Made by a program: the position numbers and the translations under genes. Under the pieces are notes generated by a model. That model had not been told where the DNA came from and did not search any database. It worked only from the letters and a program-made list of their open reading frames with translations. Of a stretch of DNA of 64,000 nucleotides, positions 52,630 through 62,435 are shown in pieces. Positions within the stretch are counted from its first letter, which is position 1. Each line of letters begins with the position of its first letter. Source of the stretch: Trinickia dinghuensis (GTDB lineage: Bacteria > Pseudomonadota > Gammaproteobacteria > Burkholderiales > Burkholderiaceae); the NCBI RefSeq assembly GCF_003367175.1, contig NZ_QRGA01000007.1, forward strand, positions 93,042-157,041. The letters run 5' to 3'.

Positions 52630-53883
52630 CTACTGGACGAATGCGTTGATCGTGAAATACGGCGACGAATTCTCGTTGTAGAGGTAGCCGAACACGCCGC
52701 CCGTGAAGACCAGCTTGCCGGTGGCCGCCGTCGACGACGCGCCTGCCACCGCGGACGTCACCACGCCCGGCACCGCGTTCGCGAAGCTCAGGTTGAGCGG
52801 CGTCGCGAGCGAGGCATTGGACGCCTGGTACGGATCGAGCATCGTGGCTTCGGTCCCTTCGAGCGCGGTCGCGCGATAGTTGAACTCGCTGTCCACGCCG
52901 ATGTATTGGCCGTCTTGCGTGTCGACGGCGATCGGCGTTTGCGGCGCGAGGATCGAAATGCCCGATTCGTCGTCGGCTTGGAGCGTCGAGGGGTTCGCGT
53001 ATCCCGTGCGGATCAGGATCGGTACGAGCTGATTGCGCAGCTTGCCCACGATCATGAATCCCTTGCCGGCCGGCGTGACCGCGTTCGTCGCTTTCGCTTG
53101 GCTTTGGAAGTTCTCGCTCTCGAACGCGCCGCTACCGTCGCTCGACTGGACCCAGTTGGTCCCCGCCTGCTGGGTCTTGCCCGCGTTCTGGCCGACGTTG
53201 TCGGTCTCGCTCCAGGTGCCGTCCGCATTGATCGCGATCGTCGCGTCCACCGGCACGGTCGCGTAGTTCTGCGAGGGGATGATGTGATAGCCGATCTGGT
53301 TGTAGGTGCCCGCGACGTTGGCGAGGTTCGTCTCGAGCGACGAGAAGCCGATGAACGGGAAGTACGGGAACGTCTTGTCGGGGACCGCGCCGAAACCGAG
53401 GACGCCGCTGTATTGGATTTCCTTGCCGGGGATCGTCCCGCCGAGCACGCCCTCGCCGACGAAGATGCGGGCGGGCTTGCTGGGATCGAGGCTCGCGCCT
53501 TGCAGATAGAACGCGCATTCGTTCTGTTTCTGCGTCGGCAGCAGCGTCTCGGGCGCGAGCGTTCCGCTTTGCGTCGTGCCGGCGCGAGAGGGCGTCACGG
53601 TGCCCGTCGCAGCCGGGATGGCCGATTCGACGTAGGTCACCTGCCACGTCATCTTCGTCGTGTCGATCTGCATCTTGGCGAGTTCGCCGTCGCCGCCGCC
53701 CCCGGTGAATACCGTGCCGTAGTCGAGCGAAGCGGGGCAAAGCCGATCGGCGCTCGCGGTCGAGCTACCGCCGGCAGCGCTGCTGCTTCCTGCTCCGCCG
53801 CTGCCGCTACCACCGCCGCCGCCGCCGCACGCGGCCAGAAAAGGCGCAACGAGCGCCAGCGTTAAAAGGGCGTTCCGGATCAT
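52630..53883 (-). CDS. DUF2957 lipoprotein
   Basis: 417 aa. ATG 53883 follows GGAGGAA; an upstream in-frame ATG at 53895 would remove that site. The lipoprotein signal ends APFLAAC with lipid Cys19, followed by Gly/Ser-rich linker. The body matches the Burkholderia-typical DUF2957 pattern (FVGEGVLGGTIPGKEIQYSGVLGFG, then GIDSEFNYRATAL-like segment). Function unknown; outer-membrane or periplasmic anchoring is expected. It is codirectional with ompW and probably cotranscribed. Confidence 0.85.
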   Translation of the reverse strand: MIRNALLTLALVAPFLAACGGGGGGSGSGGAGSSSAAGGSSTASADRLCPASLDYGTVFTGGGGDGELAKMQIDTTKMTWQVTYVESAIPAATGTVTPSRAGTTQSGTLAPETLLPTQKQNECAFYLQGASLDPSKPARIFVGEGVLGGTIPGKEIQYSGVLGFGAVPDKTFPYFPFIGFSSLETNLANVAGTYNQIGYHIIPSQNYATVPVDATIAINADGTWSETDNVGQNAGKTQQAGTNWVQSSDGSGAFESENFQSQAKATNAVTPAGKGFMIVGKLRNQLVPILIRTGYANPSTLQADDESGISILAPQTPIAVDTQDGQYIGVDSEFNYRATALEGTEATMLDPYQASNASLATPLNLSFANAVPGVVTSAVAGASSTAATGKLVFTGGVFGYLYNENSSPYFTINAFVQ

Positions 53884-55266
53884 GAGTTCCTCCATTGGCT
53901 TTATCGTTATCGGGCAGCCAGCTCCCTGTCGGCTGCCGCTTCATTTAGTTCGGTGTACTAACTGATTACGGGCGATCGTCCACCTCCTGTCCATCTCCAT
54001 TTCCGTTGCGCGCGAACTTGCCTGGCCTGACTTGCTACGGACAAAGCGTGAAGCACGCGCACGGCATTCGAAACGATCGATCGGGAGGCAGAAGGCGGCG
54101 CGCGGACATGCGGCACCATGCCGGCGTGTGACCGGCCATCGAGCGTCGGCGGCCTTTGTGCCGCGTTCGCCGGAACGGCATCGAGCGTGCCGTTCTTCTC
54201 CCTGATCCATCTAGTTATGCTGGATAATTTCGTCGCGCAATTTATCGATGTCAATTGACAAAGCCGTCTAAAAAGCTCGATTCAAACAAACGGTATTGCG
54301 ATGAAAACAAGATGGGAAAAGGGGATTGGCGCGATATTGAAACAAAAAGAGCGTTTCAAGCGGGCGCACGCAAAGCGGTGTTTGGCGCGAGCCTGCACGC
54401 GGCTTGCGACGCGTCGGCTCGGTCAATAGTGATGGGATGTACGGCTATTGATAGTATGATTAAGGTAGCTGTTGCCCGTATTTGGCCGGTTGGCTCAACG
54501 ATAATGAGAAGGGCATGAGGTTGATACGCGAGGAAGTCGTGCGAAGAAGCGACATAGATCCCCGCGGTGAGCATTCAGTCGGTCAGAAACGAGTGCCCGT
54601 CTGAATTTGGGCGGTCGATGTGACCCTCGCGGCTACGGCGCTCGCCCCTATGGCAACGCATCGCGTTACTCGTCACGGTCGACTAGTGCATACCGCACCT
54701 CGGGTAACGGGTCGACCGTCGCTGCGTCGATCCACCGTCGCAATGTGCCGTCGTCGTCGGCTAGAGGGGCTCGCATAGCTATCGCTGCGAAGGAGACGCA
54801 GTGCAACGGCGTATGCAGAGCGGCGAGCTTGGTGACTGCTGAAATTTTCAGTACCAATTCGGCGCCCGCCACCGTCGTTGCTCGTAATGACATTGATCGG
54901 CTTGCGATCGAGACGAGACCGACTTTGAGCGAGCTCCTGCGCTCGGGGCGTAACGCGGTGCTCCGTTGGCACCGAACAGAGAAAGAATTTACTCTTATCG
55001 CCTCAATTCGTGAAGCTCAAGTGTATTCATCTCGCGCTGCGTCGGGTTTTTCACTGGATTTTGCTGCTGTGATCCGGAGCGCAGAAAAAATGTAGGACCT
55101 CGGCTGCGAGAGGCGAAGTTTAGCGGTGCTCAGTATTTCTGCCACGTATTAAATGCTACGCATGCGTTCGCCGTTACGCACTTAGCAAGCAGTTGCTTGT
55201 CTATCTCTCGTTGATCTGGGCATTACGCCATGTTTGCCTCGCCGGACGAGGTTCTTTGGCGTACTG
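53884..55266. other. 1.4-kb low-G+C stretch without a supported gene
   Basis: Composition is clearly lower in G+C than the flanks, with AT-rich pieces near 53940, 54200-54330, 54450-54500 and 55120-55210. Several short frames exist, but none has a family signature, a good ribosome-binding site and a plausible start together. The most protein-like is on the minus strand at 54666-54893 (75 codons, ending EVRYALVDRDE). It looks like decayed mobile or accessory DNA next to the higBA module. Confidence 0.5.
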
Positions 55267-55560
55267 TCAGCCGTGGGCAGCAACGTTTTGAAGCGGCATA
55301 ACCTTGGGCTGATCGCGTTGCTCTGCCAAGCTAAGCTCGAAATTCGCCTGCAACGTCATCCAAAACCGAGCCGTGCTGACACCGGCGCGTTCCAACCGAA
55401 CGGCAAGGTCTGGGCTAATGCCGGCATGTCCATTGATGACGCGCGAGAGCGACGTGCGAGACATCCCGAGTCGTTGGGCGGCATCGGTAACTTCGATACC
55501 GAGCGGAACAAGCACATCCTCGCGCAAGATCTCACCGGGATGCGGATGGTGCTTCATCAT
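55267..55560 (-). CDS. higA: HigA-type antitoxin
   Basis: 97 aa. Starts MMKHHPHPGEILREDVL, the HigA/VapI N-terminus, with helix-turn-helix VTDAAQRLGMSRTSLSRVING and the family tail GVSTARFWMTLQANFELSLA. ATG 55560 (or 55557) follows GGAAG. It lies 10 bp after higB, the toxin-first order typical of higBA. It binds HigB and represses the shared promoter. Confidence 0.92.
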   Translation of the reverse strand: MMKHHPHPGEILREDVLVPLGIEVTDAAQRLGMSRTSLSRVINGHAGISPDLAVRLERAGVSTARFWMTLQANFELSLAEQRDQPKVMPLQNVAAHG

Positions 55561-55570
55561 GACGTCTTCC

Positions 55571-55849
55571 TTAATGGTAGTCCTGGTAGTCAACCAGTTC
55601 CGTGTCGGTACCGATGAATCGGAACGTCACGCGCCAGTTGCCATTGACCCATATTGACCAATAGCCCTTCAACTCGCCCTTGAGCGGGTGAAGCTTGTAG
55701 CCGGGGTGGTTTAGTTCTTCTGGCGCAGCGGCCGCGTCAAGCGCGGCCAAGATGCGGTTCAGTTTGGACACGTGTGCTGCCTGCACACCGCGTAATGACC
55801 CGGTACGGTACAGGGCTTCCAGTCCCTTGTGACGAAAGCTGACTATCAT
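55571..55849 (-). CDS. higB: HigB-type toxin (RelE superfamily mRNA interferase)
   Basis: 92 aa. HigB/GraT signatures: MIVSFRHKGLEALYRTGS, AAHVSKLNRILAALDAA, LHPLKGELKGYWSIWVNGNWRVTFRF and the C-terminal VDYQDYH with the active-site Tyr/His region. It cleaves mRNA at the ribosome. It is the first gene of the pair. The -10 box lies only 6 bp before the ATG, so the message may be leaderless. Confidence 0.93.
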   Translation of the reverse strand: MIVSFRHKGLEALYRTGSLRGVQAAHVSKLNRILAALDAAAAPEELNHPGYKLHPLKGELKGYWSIWVNGNWRVTFRFIGTDTELVDYQDYH

Positions 55850-55855
55850 GGATGA

Positions 55856-55884
55856 AGTGTAGCGCGATGCGATACGCGCGTCAA
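55856..55884 (-). promoter_or_regulatory. Promoter of the higBA operon
   Basis: Minus strand: -35 TTGACG, 17-bp spacer, -10 TACACT ending at 55856. The spacer contains an imperfect GCGCG/CGCGC dyad that could bind HigA. The expected start point coincides with the A of the higB ATG. Confidence 0.65.
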
Positions 55885-56070
55885 ACGATTGAGAATCGTT
55901 CGATTCTGCCCTGGTTAGAAGATGGGCTGCTTTTAGGAACCAAAAAATCAGACGTATGGCCGGCCGAATCTCGTATCTCTTCCTTGCCGAAATTGACCTC
56001 GCGCATGCCGGCAAGGGAGGACGCAGCCCTGTCCCATCGATCAACAGTCAACTCCACATGTGCCAAAGAG

Positions 56071-56093
56071 AAAGCCGGCACGCAGCCGGCTTT
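56071..56093 (-). terminator. Intrinsic terminator of the second argC
   Basis: AAAGCCGGC / GCCGGCTTT, 9-bp perfect stem with 5-base loop and T-rich sequence after it on the minus strand, 33 bp beyond the argC stop. Confidence 0.75.
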
Positions 56094-56125
56094 CATCTTG
56101 CATTCGCTTTAGAGGGCAGTGCTTA

Positions 56126-57076
56126 TCAACGCTGCAGTCCCGCTTGCTCGTCGGCCCCGACGGCGAGATTCATACATTGAATGGCCGCGCCCGATGCGCC
56201 CTTGCCGAGATTGTCGAGCCGCGCCACCGTGACGAAGCGCTCCTCGTTGCCGAAGACGAACAAGTCGACGCGGTTCGTGTCGTTGTTCGCTTGGACATCG
56301 AAGAAGCCCGCATCGAGGTTGTCCTCGGCATCGAACGGCGCCACGCGCACGAATGCTTCACCGGCATAGTACTCGGCGAACACCGCCTGCACGTCGCGCG
56401 GACCGACGCGCTTGGCGAGCTGGCCGGGCGTGAAGTAGGTCGTGACGGCCAGCCCCTTGTAGAACGGCCCGACGATCGGCGTGAAGATCGGCGCGGAGGC
56501 GAGGCCCGTATGCGCGGCCATTTCGGGCAGGTGCTTGTGACCGAGCGCGAGCGCATAGGCGCGTGGGCTGAGCAGCTTCGGGTTCGGCTCGCCGGCTTCG
56601 TAATCGGCGATCATTTTCTTGCCGCCGCCGCTGTACCCGGTGATCGAGTGGCTGTGCGCGGAGAAATCGGGCGCGACGATGCCGGCATCGACGAGCGGCC
56701 GCATCGCGAGCACGAAGGCCGAAGCGTGGCAGCCCGGCACGGCGATGCGCTTGGCCGTGCGTAGCCGCTCGCGCTGGCCGCGCGCGAGTTCGGGCAGGCC
56801 GTAAGCCCAATCGGCGTGCGTGCGAAACGCGGTGCTCGCGTCGATCAGCACCGTCTTGCCGTTGTCGACGAGGCCGGCCGATTCGCGCGAGGCGACATCG
56901 GGCAAGCACAGGAACGTCACGTCGGACGCGTTGATGAGCCGGCGGCGCTCGTCGAGATCCTTGCGCTTCGCTTCCTCGATACGGAGCACTTCGACGTCGG
57001 CCCGGCCCGACAGGTATTCGAAAATCTTCAGGCCCGTCGTGCCTTCCTGTCCGTCGACAAATACTTTCGTGCTCAT
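56126..57076 (-). CDS. argC: N-acetyl-gamma-glutamyl-phosphate reductase, short (uncommon) form, second copy
   Basis: 316 aa. [19 protein letters not shown] start, catalytic Cys116 in [30 protein letters not shown], and [21 protein letters not shown] end. The active-site loop reads GCHAS, whereas the copy at 8936-9862 reads GCYPT. Both belong to the short ArgC type. ATG 57076 is preferred over an upstream in-frame ATG at 57136. It is a stand-alone gene with its own terminator and is the more likely biosynthetic copy. Confidence 0.9.
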   Translation of the reverse strand: MSTKVFVDGQEGTTGLKIFEYLSGRADVEVLRIEEAKRKDLDERRRLINASDVTFLCLPDVASRESAGLVDNGKTVLIDASTAFRTHADWAYGLPELARGQRERLRTAKRIAVPGCHASAFVLAMRPLVDAGIVAPDFSAHSHSITGYSGGGKKMIADYEAGEPNPKLLSPRAYALALGHKHLPEMAAHTGLASAPIFTPIVGPFYKGLAVTTYFTPGQLAKRVGPRDVQAVFAEYYAGEAFVRVAPFDAEDNLDAGFFDVQANNDTNRVDLFVFGNEERFVTVARLDNLGKGASGAAIQCMNLAVGADEQAGLQR

Positions 57077-57303
57077 TTCGATCTCGCTATGTGGCCGGTG
57101 AGAGCGCCGTGCCTTTTGCTGCGGCGCCAAAAACACGATTTTAAGGGTTGTTCACCGGAATTGCTGTGAATATTCGGTGCAACGCGGCACGTTGCCGGCG
57201 CACGCCGGCTCAAGGGAGGGCGGAGAAATCGTGTCCGTGCGCGTCAGGGCGTTCGGATCGACATCGCTCGGAGCGGCGCTGCTCGGACCGGTCTCGGGCC
57301 GGC

Positions 57304-57927
57304 TCAGCGCCCGTACGTGGCGGTGAGTTCCGCCTTCGCGAGCACGCTCGTGTTGATTTCGTGGTCGAACATCTGCGCGTGGCGGGCCGGACCGAGCCGC
57401 AAGTCCATCGTGTTCAGGGCGAAGACCGTCACGATGTAGCGGTGCGGCTTGCCCGGGGGCGGGCAGGGGCCGCCATAGCCGACGTCGCCCCAGTCGTTGC
57501 GGGCCTCGATTGCGCCGATCTTTTTCAGATACCCGGACGCGCTGGCGTTCGACGGCAGCGTTTTCACGCTGGGCGGAATCTGAGCGACGGCCCAGTGCCA
57601 CCAGCCCGGGCCGGGTGCGTCCGTATCGAAGATCGTGACGGCGAAGCTCTTCGTGCCCGCGGGGGCATTGCGCCATGACAGCTGCGGCGAGGCGTTCGCC
57701 CCCTTGCAGTCGTTTTGGTCGTACACCTGGGCGTTGCCGAAGGATCCGCCGTCGCGCAGATCGCTGCTCGTGACCGAAAATGCGCCCTGCGCGGCGGCCG
57801 AACCGGCGTTCGTGGCCAGGCATGCGGCGAGGACGGAGGCGATGAAAGGGGAGGCGATGCCGGCCGCCGTGCCCTTGAACCACCGCCTGAGGAACACCGA
57901 TCCGACGACTTCGCGATAGGGACGCAT
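57304..57927 (-). CDS. YbhB/YbcL-type PEBP (Raf kinase inhibitor-like) protein
   Basis: 207 aa. ATG 57927 follows GGAGAAA. An Ala-rich signal or anchor segment (about 18-47) is followed by the PEBP fold: NASPQLSWRNAPAGTKSFAVTIFDTDAPG, WWHWAVAQIPP, and GYGGPCPPPGKPHRYIVTVFAL. These contain the D.D.P and G..P..H ligand-site motifs of the family. Probably periplasmic. Bacterial members have no settled function. Confidence 0.88.
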   Translation of the reverse strand: MRPYREVVGSVFLRRWFKGTAAGIASPFIASVLAACLATNAGSAAAQGAFSVTSSDLRDGGSFGNAQVYDQNDCKGANASPQLSWRNAPAGTKSFAVTIFDTDAPGPGWWHWAVAQIPPSVKTLPSNASASGYLKKIGAIEARNDWGDVGYGGPCPPPGKPHRYIVTVFALNTMDLRLGPARHAQMFDHEINTSVLAKAELTATYGR

Positions 57928-58034
57928 GAGCCGATTTCTCCCGGAGAGACTTCGTTGCGGCTGATTATTTGCCGGCATTGCGCCGCAACGTGCCAGCCAG
58001 TCTAACATCGCCCTCCCTCATCGATATCGGTCTT

Positions 58035-58769
58035 ATGAACCCCTCCGCCTCGCCTTCCCCTGTTTGCGGTGCGCCTGTCATGCGCCGCACTCGAGTCGTC
58101 GTCGCCGACGACCACCCCGTCATCCTGCTCGGCGTGCGCCATGCGCTCGAGCCTTTCGACGACCTCGCGCTCTTGGCTCAAGCGCGGCAGTCGACCGAGC
58201 TCGTCGAGACGCTGCGGCAAGCGCCGGCCGACGTCGTCGTCACCGATCTGTCGATGCCCGGCGGCCGCTACGGCGACGGTTTGGCGCTGATCGGCTATCT
58301 ACGGCGGCATTTTCCGATGCTGCGTATCGTTATTCTGACGATGCTCGGCAACGCTGCGCTGCTGCGGCGCCTGTTCGAAGCGGGTGCCTCGGGCGTTGTA
58401 GGCAAGGGTGACGATCTCGCGCATATCGGGCTTGCCGTGCGTCACGCGATGCGCGGCAGGCGCTATGTCAGCCCCTCGCTGCGCGCCGCGCTCGATTGCG
58501 CCGGCGCGCGAAACGGCCGGGCAGCCGGCTCGCTCGCGCTATCGCCGCGCGAGCTCGAAGTGGTGCGGCTGTTCGCGGCGGGAATGAGCGTCAGCGAAAT
58601 CGGCTTGCGGCTCAATCGCAGCGTCAAGACCGTCAGTTCGCACAAGGTATCGGCGTTGCGCAAGCTCGGTGTCGCTTGCGACGCCGAACTGATCGAATAT
58701 GCGCGCGCGAATGGGCTGGCCCATCCGGGGTTGGCCTATCGGGAAATGACTTACGACGGGGCCGCCTAG
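58035..58769 (+). CDS. NarL/LuxR-type response regulator
   Basis: 244 aa (ATG 58035; ATG 58080 would also fit and gives the tighter family length). The receiver has VVVADDHPVILLGVRHAL and phospho-acceptor Asp in VVVTDLSMPGG. A LuxR helix-turn-helix follows: LSPRELEVVRLFAAGMSVSEIGLRLNRSVKTVSSHKVSALRKLG. It resembles RcsB/BvgA-like regulators. No cognate kinase is adjacent. Its stop codon is part of a 15-bp tandem repeat. Confidence 0.88.
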   Translation: MNPSASPSPVCGAPVMRRTRVVVADDHPVILLGVRHALEPFDDLALLAQARQSTELVETLRQAPADVVVTDLSMPGGRYGDGLALIGYLRRHFPMLRIVILTMLGNAALLRRLFEAGASGVVGKGDDLAHIGLAVRHAMRGRRYVSPSLRAALDCAGARNGRAAGSLALSPRELEVVRLFAAGMSVSEIGLRLNRSVKTVSSHKVSALRKLGVACDAELIEYARANGLAHPGLAYREMTYDGAA

Positions 58770-58812
58770 GACGGGGCCGCCTAGGACGGGGACCCACCAC
58801 GGGGCCGCCTAG
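58755..58812. repeat. 15-bp tandem repeat containing the stop codon of the response regulator
   Basis: GACGGGGCCGCCTAG twice in perfect tandem (58755-58784), then a broken copy and a further ACGGGGCCGCCTAG ending at 58812. Each unit carries an in-frame TAG, so duplications leave the protein end unchanged. Confidence 0.9.
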
Positions 58813-58848
58813 CAGGGGAAGACTGGCGGGTTACGCTCGGAACAGAGG

Positions 58849-58875
58849 CGCGCGCGGGTATGTCGCCCGCGCGCG
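58849..58875. terminator. GC-rich hairpin between the response regulator and pyrE
   Basis: A 10-bp perfect stem CGCGCGCGGG / CCCGCGCGCG with a 7-base loop. There is no T-run, so it may be a termination aid or mRNA stabiliser for the two convergent genes. Confidence 0.45.
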
Positions 58876-58980
58876 TTGCATCCAATAGCGGCGTCTATAT
58901 CAAAGATAGGCGCCTAAAGCCGAGGCGGAGGCTGACTGCCAAGACAGATCAGATCGGCTGCCTACCTCCAACGCAGGTAC

Positions 58981-59667
58981 TTACTGCGGCGTCGCCGTCG
59001 CGCCGCCGTGCGCGGCCGACCACTCGGCCGGCGCGTTCAGGAACTTCTCGACTTCGTCGAGCGTTTTCGTATCGAAGTAGCCCGATGCCTTCGCCACGCG
59101 CAGCACGTCCCACCAAGTTGCGAGCGCGTGCAGATCGACGTCGATGTCTTTCAGGACCGAAACGCTTTCCTTGAAGATGTTGTAGTGGAACAGCACGAAG
59201 CAGTCGTTGACCTTCGCACCGGCCGTGCGCAGCGCGTTGACGAAGTTGATCTTGCTGCGGCTGTCCGTCGTCAGATCCTCGACGAGCAGCACACGCGAGC
59301 CTTCCACCAGATGACCTTCGATTTGTGCGTTGCGGCCGAAACCCTTCGGCTTCTTCCGCACGTATTGCATCGGCAGCATCATGCGGTCGGCGATCCATGC
59401 CGCGAACGGGATGCCGGCCGTTTCGCCGCCGGCGACGGCATCGATCTGCTCGTAGCCGACGTCGCGCAGGATCGTCGTTTCCGCCATTTCCATGAGGGCG
59501 CGGCGCACGCGCGGGTAGGAAATGAGCTTGCGGCAGTCGATGTAGACGGGGCTCGCCCAGCCGGACGTGAAGATGAACGGCTTCTCGGCGTTGAAGTGCA
59601 CCGCCTGCACTTCGAGCAGAATCTTGGCGGTCGTATCGGAGATCGTTTGACGATCGAAGCCTGTCAT
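58981..59667 (-). CDS. pyrE: Orotate phosphoribosyltransferase PyrE
   Basis: 228 aa. PKPFIFTSG-type start ([24 protein letters not shown]), [28 protein letters not shown] loop, and PRPP-binding [14 protein letters not shown]. It converts orotate and PRPP to OMP in pyrimidine synthesis. It is divergent from maeB. The pyrE/maeB arrangement is common in Burkholderia. Confidence 0.95.
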   Translation of the reverse strand: MTGFDRQTISDTTAKILLEVQAVHFNAEKPFIFTSGWASPVYIDCRKLISYPRVRRALMEMAETTILRDVGYEQIDAVAGGETAGIPFAAWIADRMMLPMQYVRKKPKGFGRNAQIEGHLVEGSRVLLVEDLTTDSRSKINFVNALRTAGAKVNDCFVLFHYNIFKESVSVLKDIDVDLHALATWWDVLRVAKASGYFDTKTLDEVEKFLNAPAEWSAAHGGATATPQ

Positions 59668-59973
59668 GGGCGAATCCTTGGATGAAAAGCGTGAGGCGGC
59701 GGGCGGGTTCGCCCGAGGGCGCAGGCGTGTTTCCTGCGCGCGTAGGCGGGCATTTTACCCGACTTCCGAACCGCGGCCCCTGGAAACAAGCATTAGGGGG
59801 TGTACACTAGGCGCCCCGCGAAACGCTCTCGCGCCGTCTACGCTACCCCCGTAGGCCGGCGCCGCGCCCACACGGCGCATGCGGTTGCCGCAGTCGCTAC
59901 CTCGTCGACTTCCCGGTGCCGTCCCGGCGCGAGCGTGCCGGCCCAAATTCAATTACGTCTCGCAGGCAAAATC
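59668..59973. other. pyrE/maeB divergent spacer
   Basis: 306 bp. A TACACT -10-like box lies at 59803-59808 for maeB, but its -35 is weak. No gene is supported. Confidence 0.4.
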
Positions 59974-62244
59974 ATGGACGAACAACTGAAGCAAAGCGCC
60001 CTCGCATACCATCAGAATCCCAGGCCCGGCAAGATTTCGGTCACGCCCACGAAGCCGCTGTCGAACCAGCTCGACCTCTCGCTGGCCTACTCCCCGGGCG
60101 TTGCCGCCGCATGCGAAGCGATCCACGCCGATCCGCTCGACGCGCAGAAGTACACGTCGCGCGGCAATCTCGTCGGCGTCGTGACGAACGGCACCGCGGT
60201 GCTGGGCCTCGGCAACATCGGCCCGCTCGCCGCCAAGCCGGTCATGGAAGGCAAGGGCTGCCTCTTCAAGAAGTTCGCCGGCATCGACGTCTTCGACATC
60301 GAACTGTCGGAATCCGATCCCGACAAGCTCGTCGAGGCGATCGCCATGCTCGAGCCGACGCTCGGCGGCATCAACCTCGAGGACATCAAGGCGCCCGAGT
60401 GCTTCTACATCGAGCAGAAGCTGCGCGAGCGCATGAAGATCCCCGTTTTCCACGACGATCAGCACGGCACCGCGATCATCGCCTCGGCCGCCATCCTGAA
60501 CGGCCTGAAGGTTGTCGGCAAGGATCTGTCGAAGGTCAAGCTCGTGTGTTCGGGCGCCGGTGCGGCCGCCATTGCCTGCCTCGATTTGCTCGTCAAGCTC
60601 GGCCTGTCGAAGCAGAACGTGCTCGTGGCCGATTCGAAGGGCGTCATCTACGAAGGCCGCGGCAATCTCGATCCGTCGAAGGCGCGCTATGCCGCCTCCA
60701 CCGAGGCACGCACGCTCGCCGACGCAATCAAGTCGGCCGACGTCTTCCTCGGCTGCTCGAGCGCCGGCGTGCTCAAGCCCGAGATGGTCAAGACCATGGG
60801 CGACAACCCGCTGATCCTCGCGCTGGCCAATCCGGAACCCGAGATTCGCCCTGAAGACGCGAAGGCCGCGCGGCCGGACGCGATCATCGCGACGGGCCGC
60901 TCCGACTATCCGAACCAGGTCAACAACGTCCTGTGCTTCCCGTTCATCTTCCGCGGCGCACTCGACGTCGGCGCGACGACGATCACGGAAGAGATGAAGC
61001 TCGCCTGCGTGCGCGCGATCGCCGAACTGGCCGAGGAAACCGATCAGGGCGACGAAGTGGCGAAGGCCTATGAAGGCCACTCGCTCGAATTCGGTCCCGA
61101 GTATCTGATTCCGAAGCCTTTCGATCCGCGCCTGATCATCAAGATCGCGCCGGCCGTCGCCCAAGCGGCGATGGATTCGGGCGTCGCGACGCGTCCGATC
61201 CAAGACATGGACGCCTATCGCGAACAACTTGGCACCACGGTCTACCGCACGGGCATGGTCATGCGTCCCGTGTTCGCGGCTGCGAAGCAAAAGGCCGCGC
61301 GCATCGTGTTCGCCGAGGGCGAGGACGAGCGCGTGCTGCGTGCCGCGCAGTTCGTGCTGATGGAGAAGATCGCCAAGCCGATCATCGTCGGGCGTCCGGC
61401 CGTCGTCGAGATGCGTCTGAAGAAAATGGGCTCGAAGCTGAAGGTGGGCACCGATTTCGACATCGTCGATCCCGAGGACGATCCGCGCTTCACGCAGAGC
61501 TGGCAGCTTTACCAGGAGATCGGTGCGCGCGACGGCGTGACGCCCGAGATCGCGAAGGCGGCGATGCGCAAGTTCAACACGCTGATCGGCGCGATCCTGA
61601 TTCGCCTGGGCCATGCCGACGGCATGATCTGCGGCATGATCGACACGTACCACAGCCATTTGAAATTCGTCGAGCAGGTGCTCGGCCGCGCGCCGCAGGC
61701 CGAGCATTACGCGGCGATGAACCTCTTGATGCTGCCGGGCCGCAACCTGTTCATCTGCGATACGTACGTGAACGAAGTGCCGAGCGCCGAACAGCTGGCC
61801 GACATGGCGATTCTGGCTGCGCGCGAGATCGAGCGTTTCGGCATCACGCCGAAGATCGCGCTGCTGTCGAACTCGAACTTCGGCAGTGCGCCGTCGGCGT
61901 CGTCGCAGCGGATGGCCGCGGCGCGCAAGATGATCGCCGAGCGTGCGCCTCAGTTGGAAGTCGACGGTGAAATGCACGGCGACGCCGCGCTGTCGGAAGT
62001 CATTCGCAAGCAGGCGTTCCCGGGCACGACGCTCACGGGCGAGGCGAACCTGCTGTTGATGCCGAACGTCGAGGCGGCGAACATCACGTACAACCTGCTG
62101 AAGATGGTCGGCGGCGAAGGCGTGACGGTGGGGCCGTTCCTGCTGGGCGCCGACAAGCCCGTGCACATCTTGACGCCGGCCGCGACGGTGCGACGCATCA
62201 TCAACATGACGGCCGTGGCCGCGGCGAACGCACGCGTGGAGTAA
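59974..62244 (+). CDS. maeB: NADP-dependent malic enzyme (MaeB type, malic enzyme + PTA-like domain)
   Basis: 756 aa. The N-terminal malic enzyme domain has [54 protein letters not shown] and [13 protein letters not shown]. From about 430 a phosphotransacetylase-like domain follows ([19 protein letters not shown], then [18 protein letters not shown]). In MaeB proteins that domain is regulatory, sensing acetyl-CoA. It decarboxylates malate to pyruvate with NADPH formation. ATG 59974 is the family start; upstream in-frame codons have no support. Confidence 0.95.
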   Translation: MDEQLKQSALAYHQNPRPGKISVTPTKPLSNQLDLSLAYSPGVAAACEAIHADPLDAQKYTSRGNLVGVVTNGTAVLGLGNIGPLAAKPVMEGKGCLFKKFAGIDVFDIELSESDPDKLVEAIAMLEPTLGGINLEDIKAPECFYIEQKLRERMKIPVFHDDQHGTAIIASAAILNGLKVVGKDLSKVKLVCSGAGAAAIACLDLLVKLGLSKQNVLVADSKGVIYEGRGNLDPSKARYAASTEARTLADAIKSADVFLGCSSAGVLKPEMVKTMGDNPLILALANPEPEIRPEDAKAARPDAIIATGRSDYPNQVNNVLCFPFIFRGALDVGATTITEEMKLACVRAIAELAEETDQGDEVAKAYEGHSLEFGPEYLIPKPFDPRLIIKIAPAVAQAAMDSGVATRPIQDMDAYREQLGTTVYRTGMVMRPVFAAAKQKAARIVFAEGEDERVLRAAQFVLMEKIAKPIIVGRPAVVEMRLKKMGSKLKVGTDFDIVDPEDDPRFTQSWQLYQEIGARDGVTPEIAKAAMRKFNTLIGAILIRLGHADGMICGMIDTYHSHLKFVEQVLGRAPQAEHYAAMNLLMLPGRNLFICDTYVNEVPSAEQLADMAILAAREIERFGITPKIALLSNSNFGSAPSASSQRMAAARKMIAERAPQLEVDGEMHGDAALSEVIRKQAFPGTTLTGEANLLLMPNVEAANITYNLLKMVGGEGVTVGPFLLGADKPVHILTPAATVRRIINMTAVAAANARVE

Positions 62245-62328
62245 GCGCGTCCAGGCAGCGGGCCGAAGCGGAAGGCGGCGCGTGTGCAACACGCGTCGCA
62301 TCAGCGCCGGCCTGCGGCGAACGCCATA

Positions 62329-62367
62329 TAAAAAGGCGGCTGTCCTTACGGGGCAGCCGCCTTTTTT
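62329..62367. terminator. Bidirectional terminator between maeB and the ferredoxin oxidoreductase
   Basis: GGCGGCTG (62335-62342) pairs with CAGCCGCC (62354-62361), flanked by an A-run before and a T-run after (62362-62367). It therefore serves convergent genes on both strands. Confidence 0.85.
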
Positions 62368-62435
62368 AACGCATTAGCTTGAGCGCCCGAGCAGCACGGC
62401 GCTTAAGCAGCGCCGCTCGGACTCGACGCCGGCGC

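Noticed and set aside
51568-53865. 765-codon open frame on the plus strand
   Set aside because: It lies antisense to ompW and the DUF2957 gene, is Arg/His-rich as expected of an antisense frame in GC-rich DNA, and has no family signature.
54607-55095. Possible 162-codon gene near higBA
   Set aside because: Low-complexity Arg/Ser-rich start without ribosome-binding site; competing frames on the other strand look equally weak.
59953-62301. 782-codon open frame antisense to maeB
   Set aside because: Composition is that of a shadow frame (Arg/Asp/His runs), while the plus strand encodes a textbook malic enzyme.
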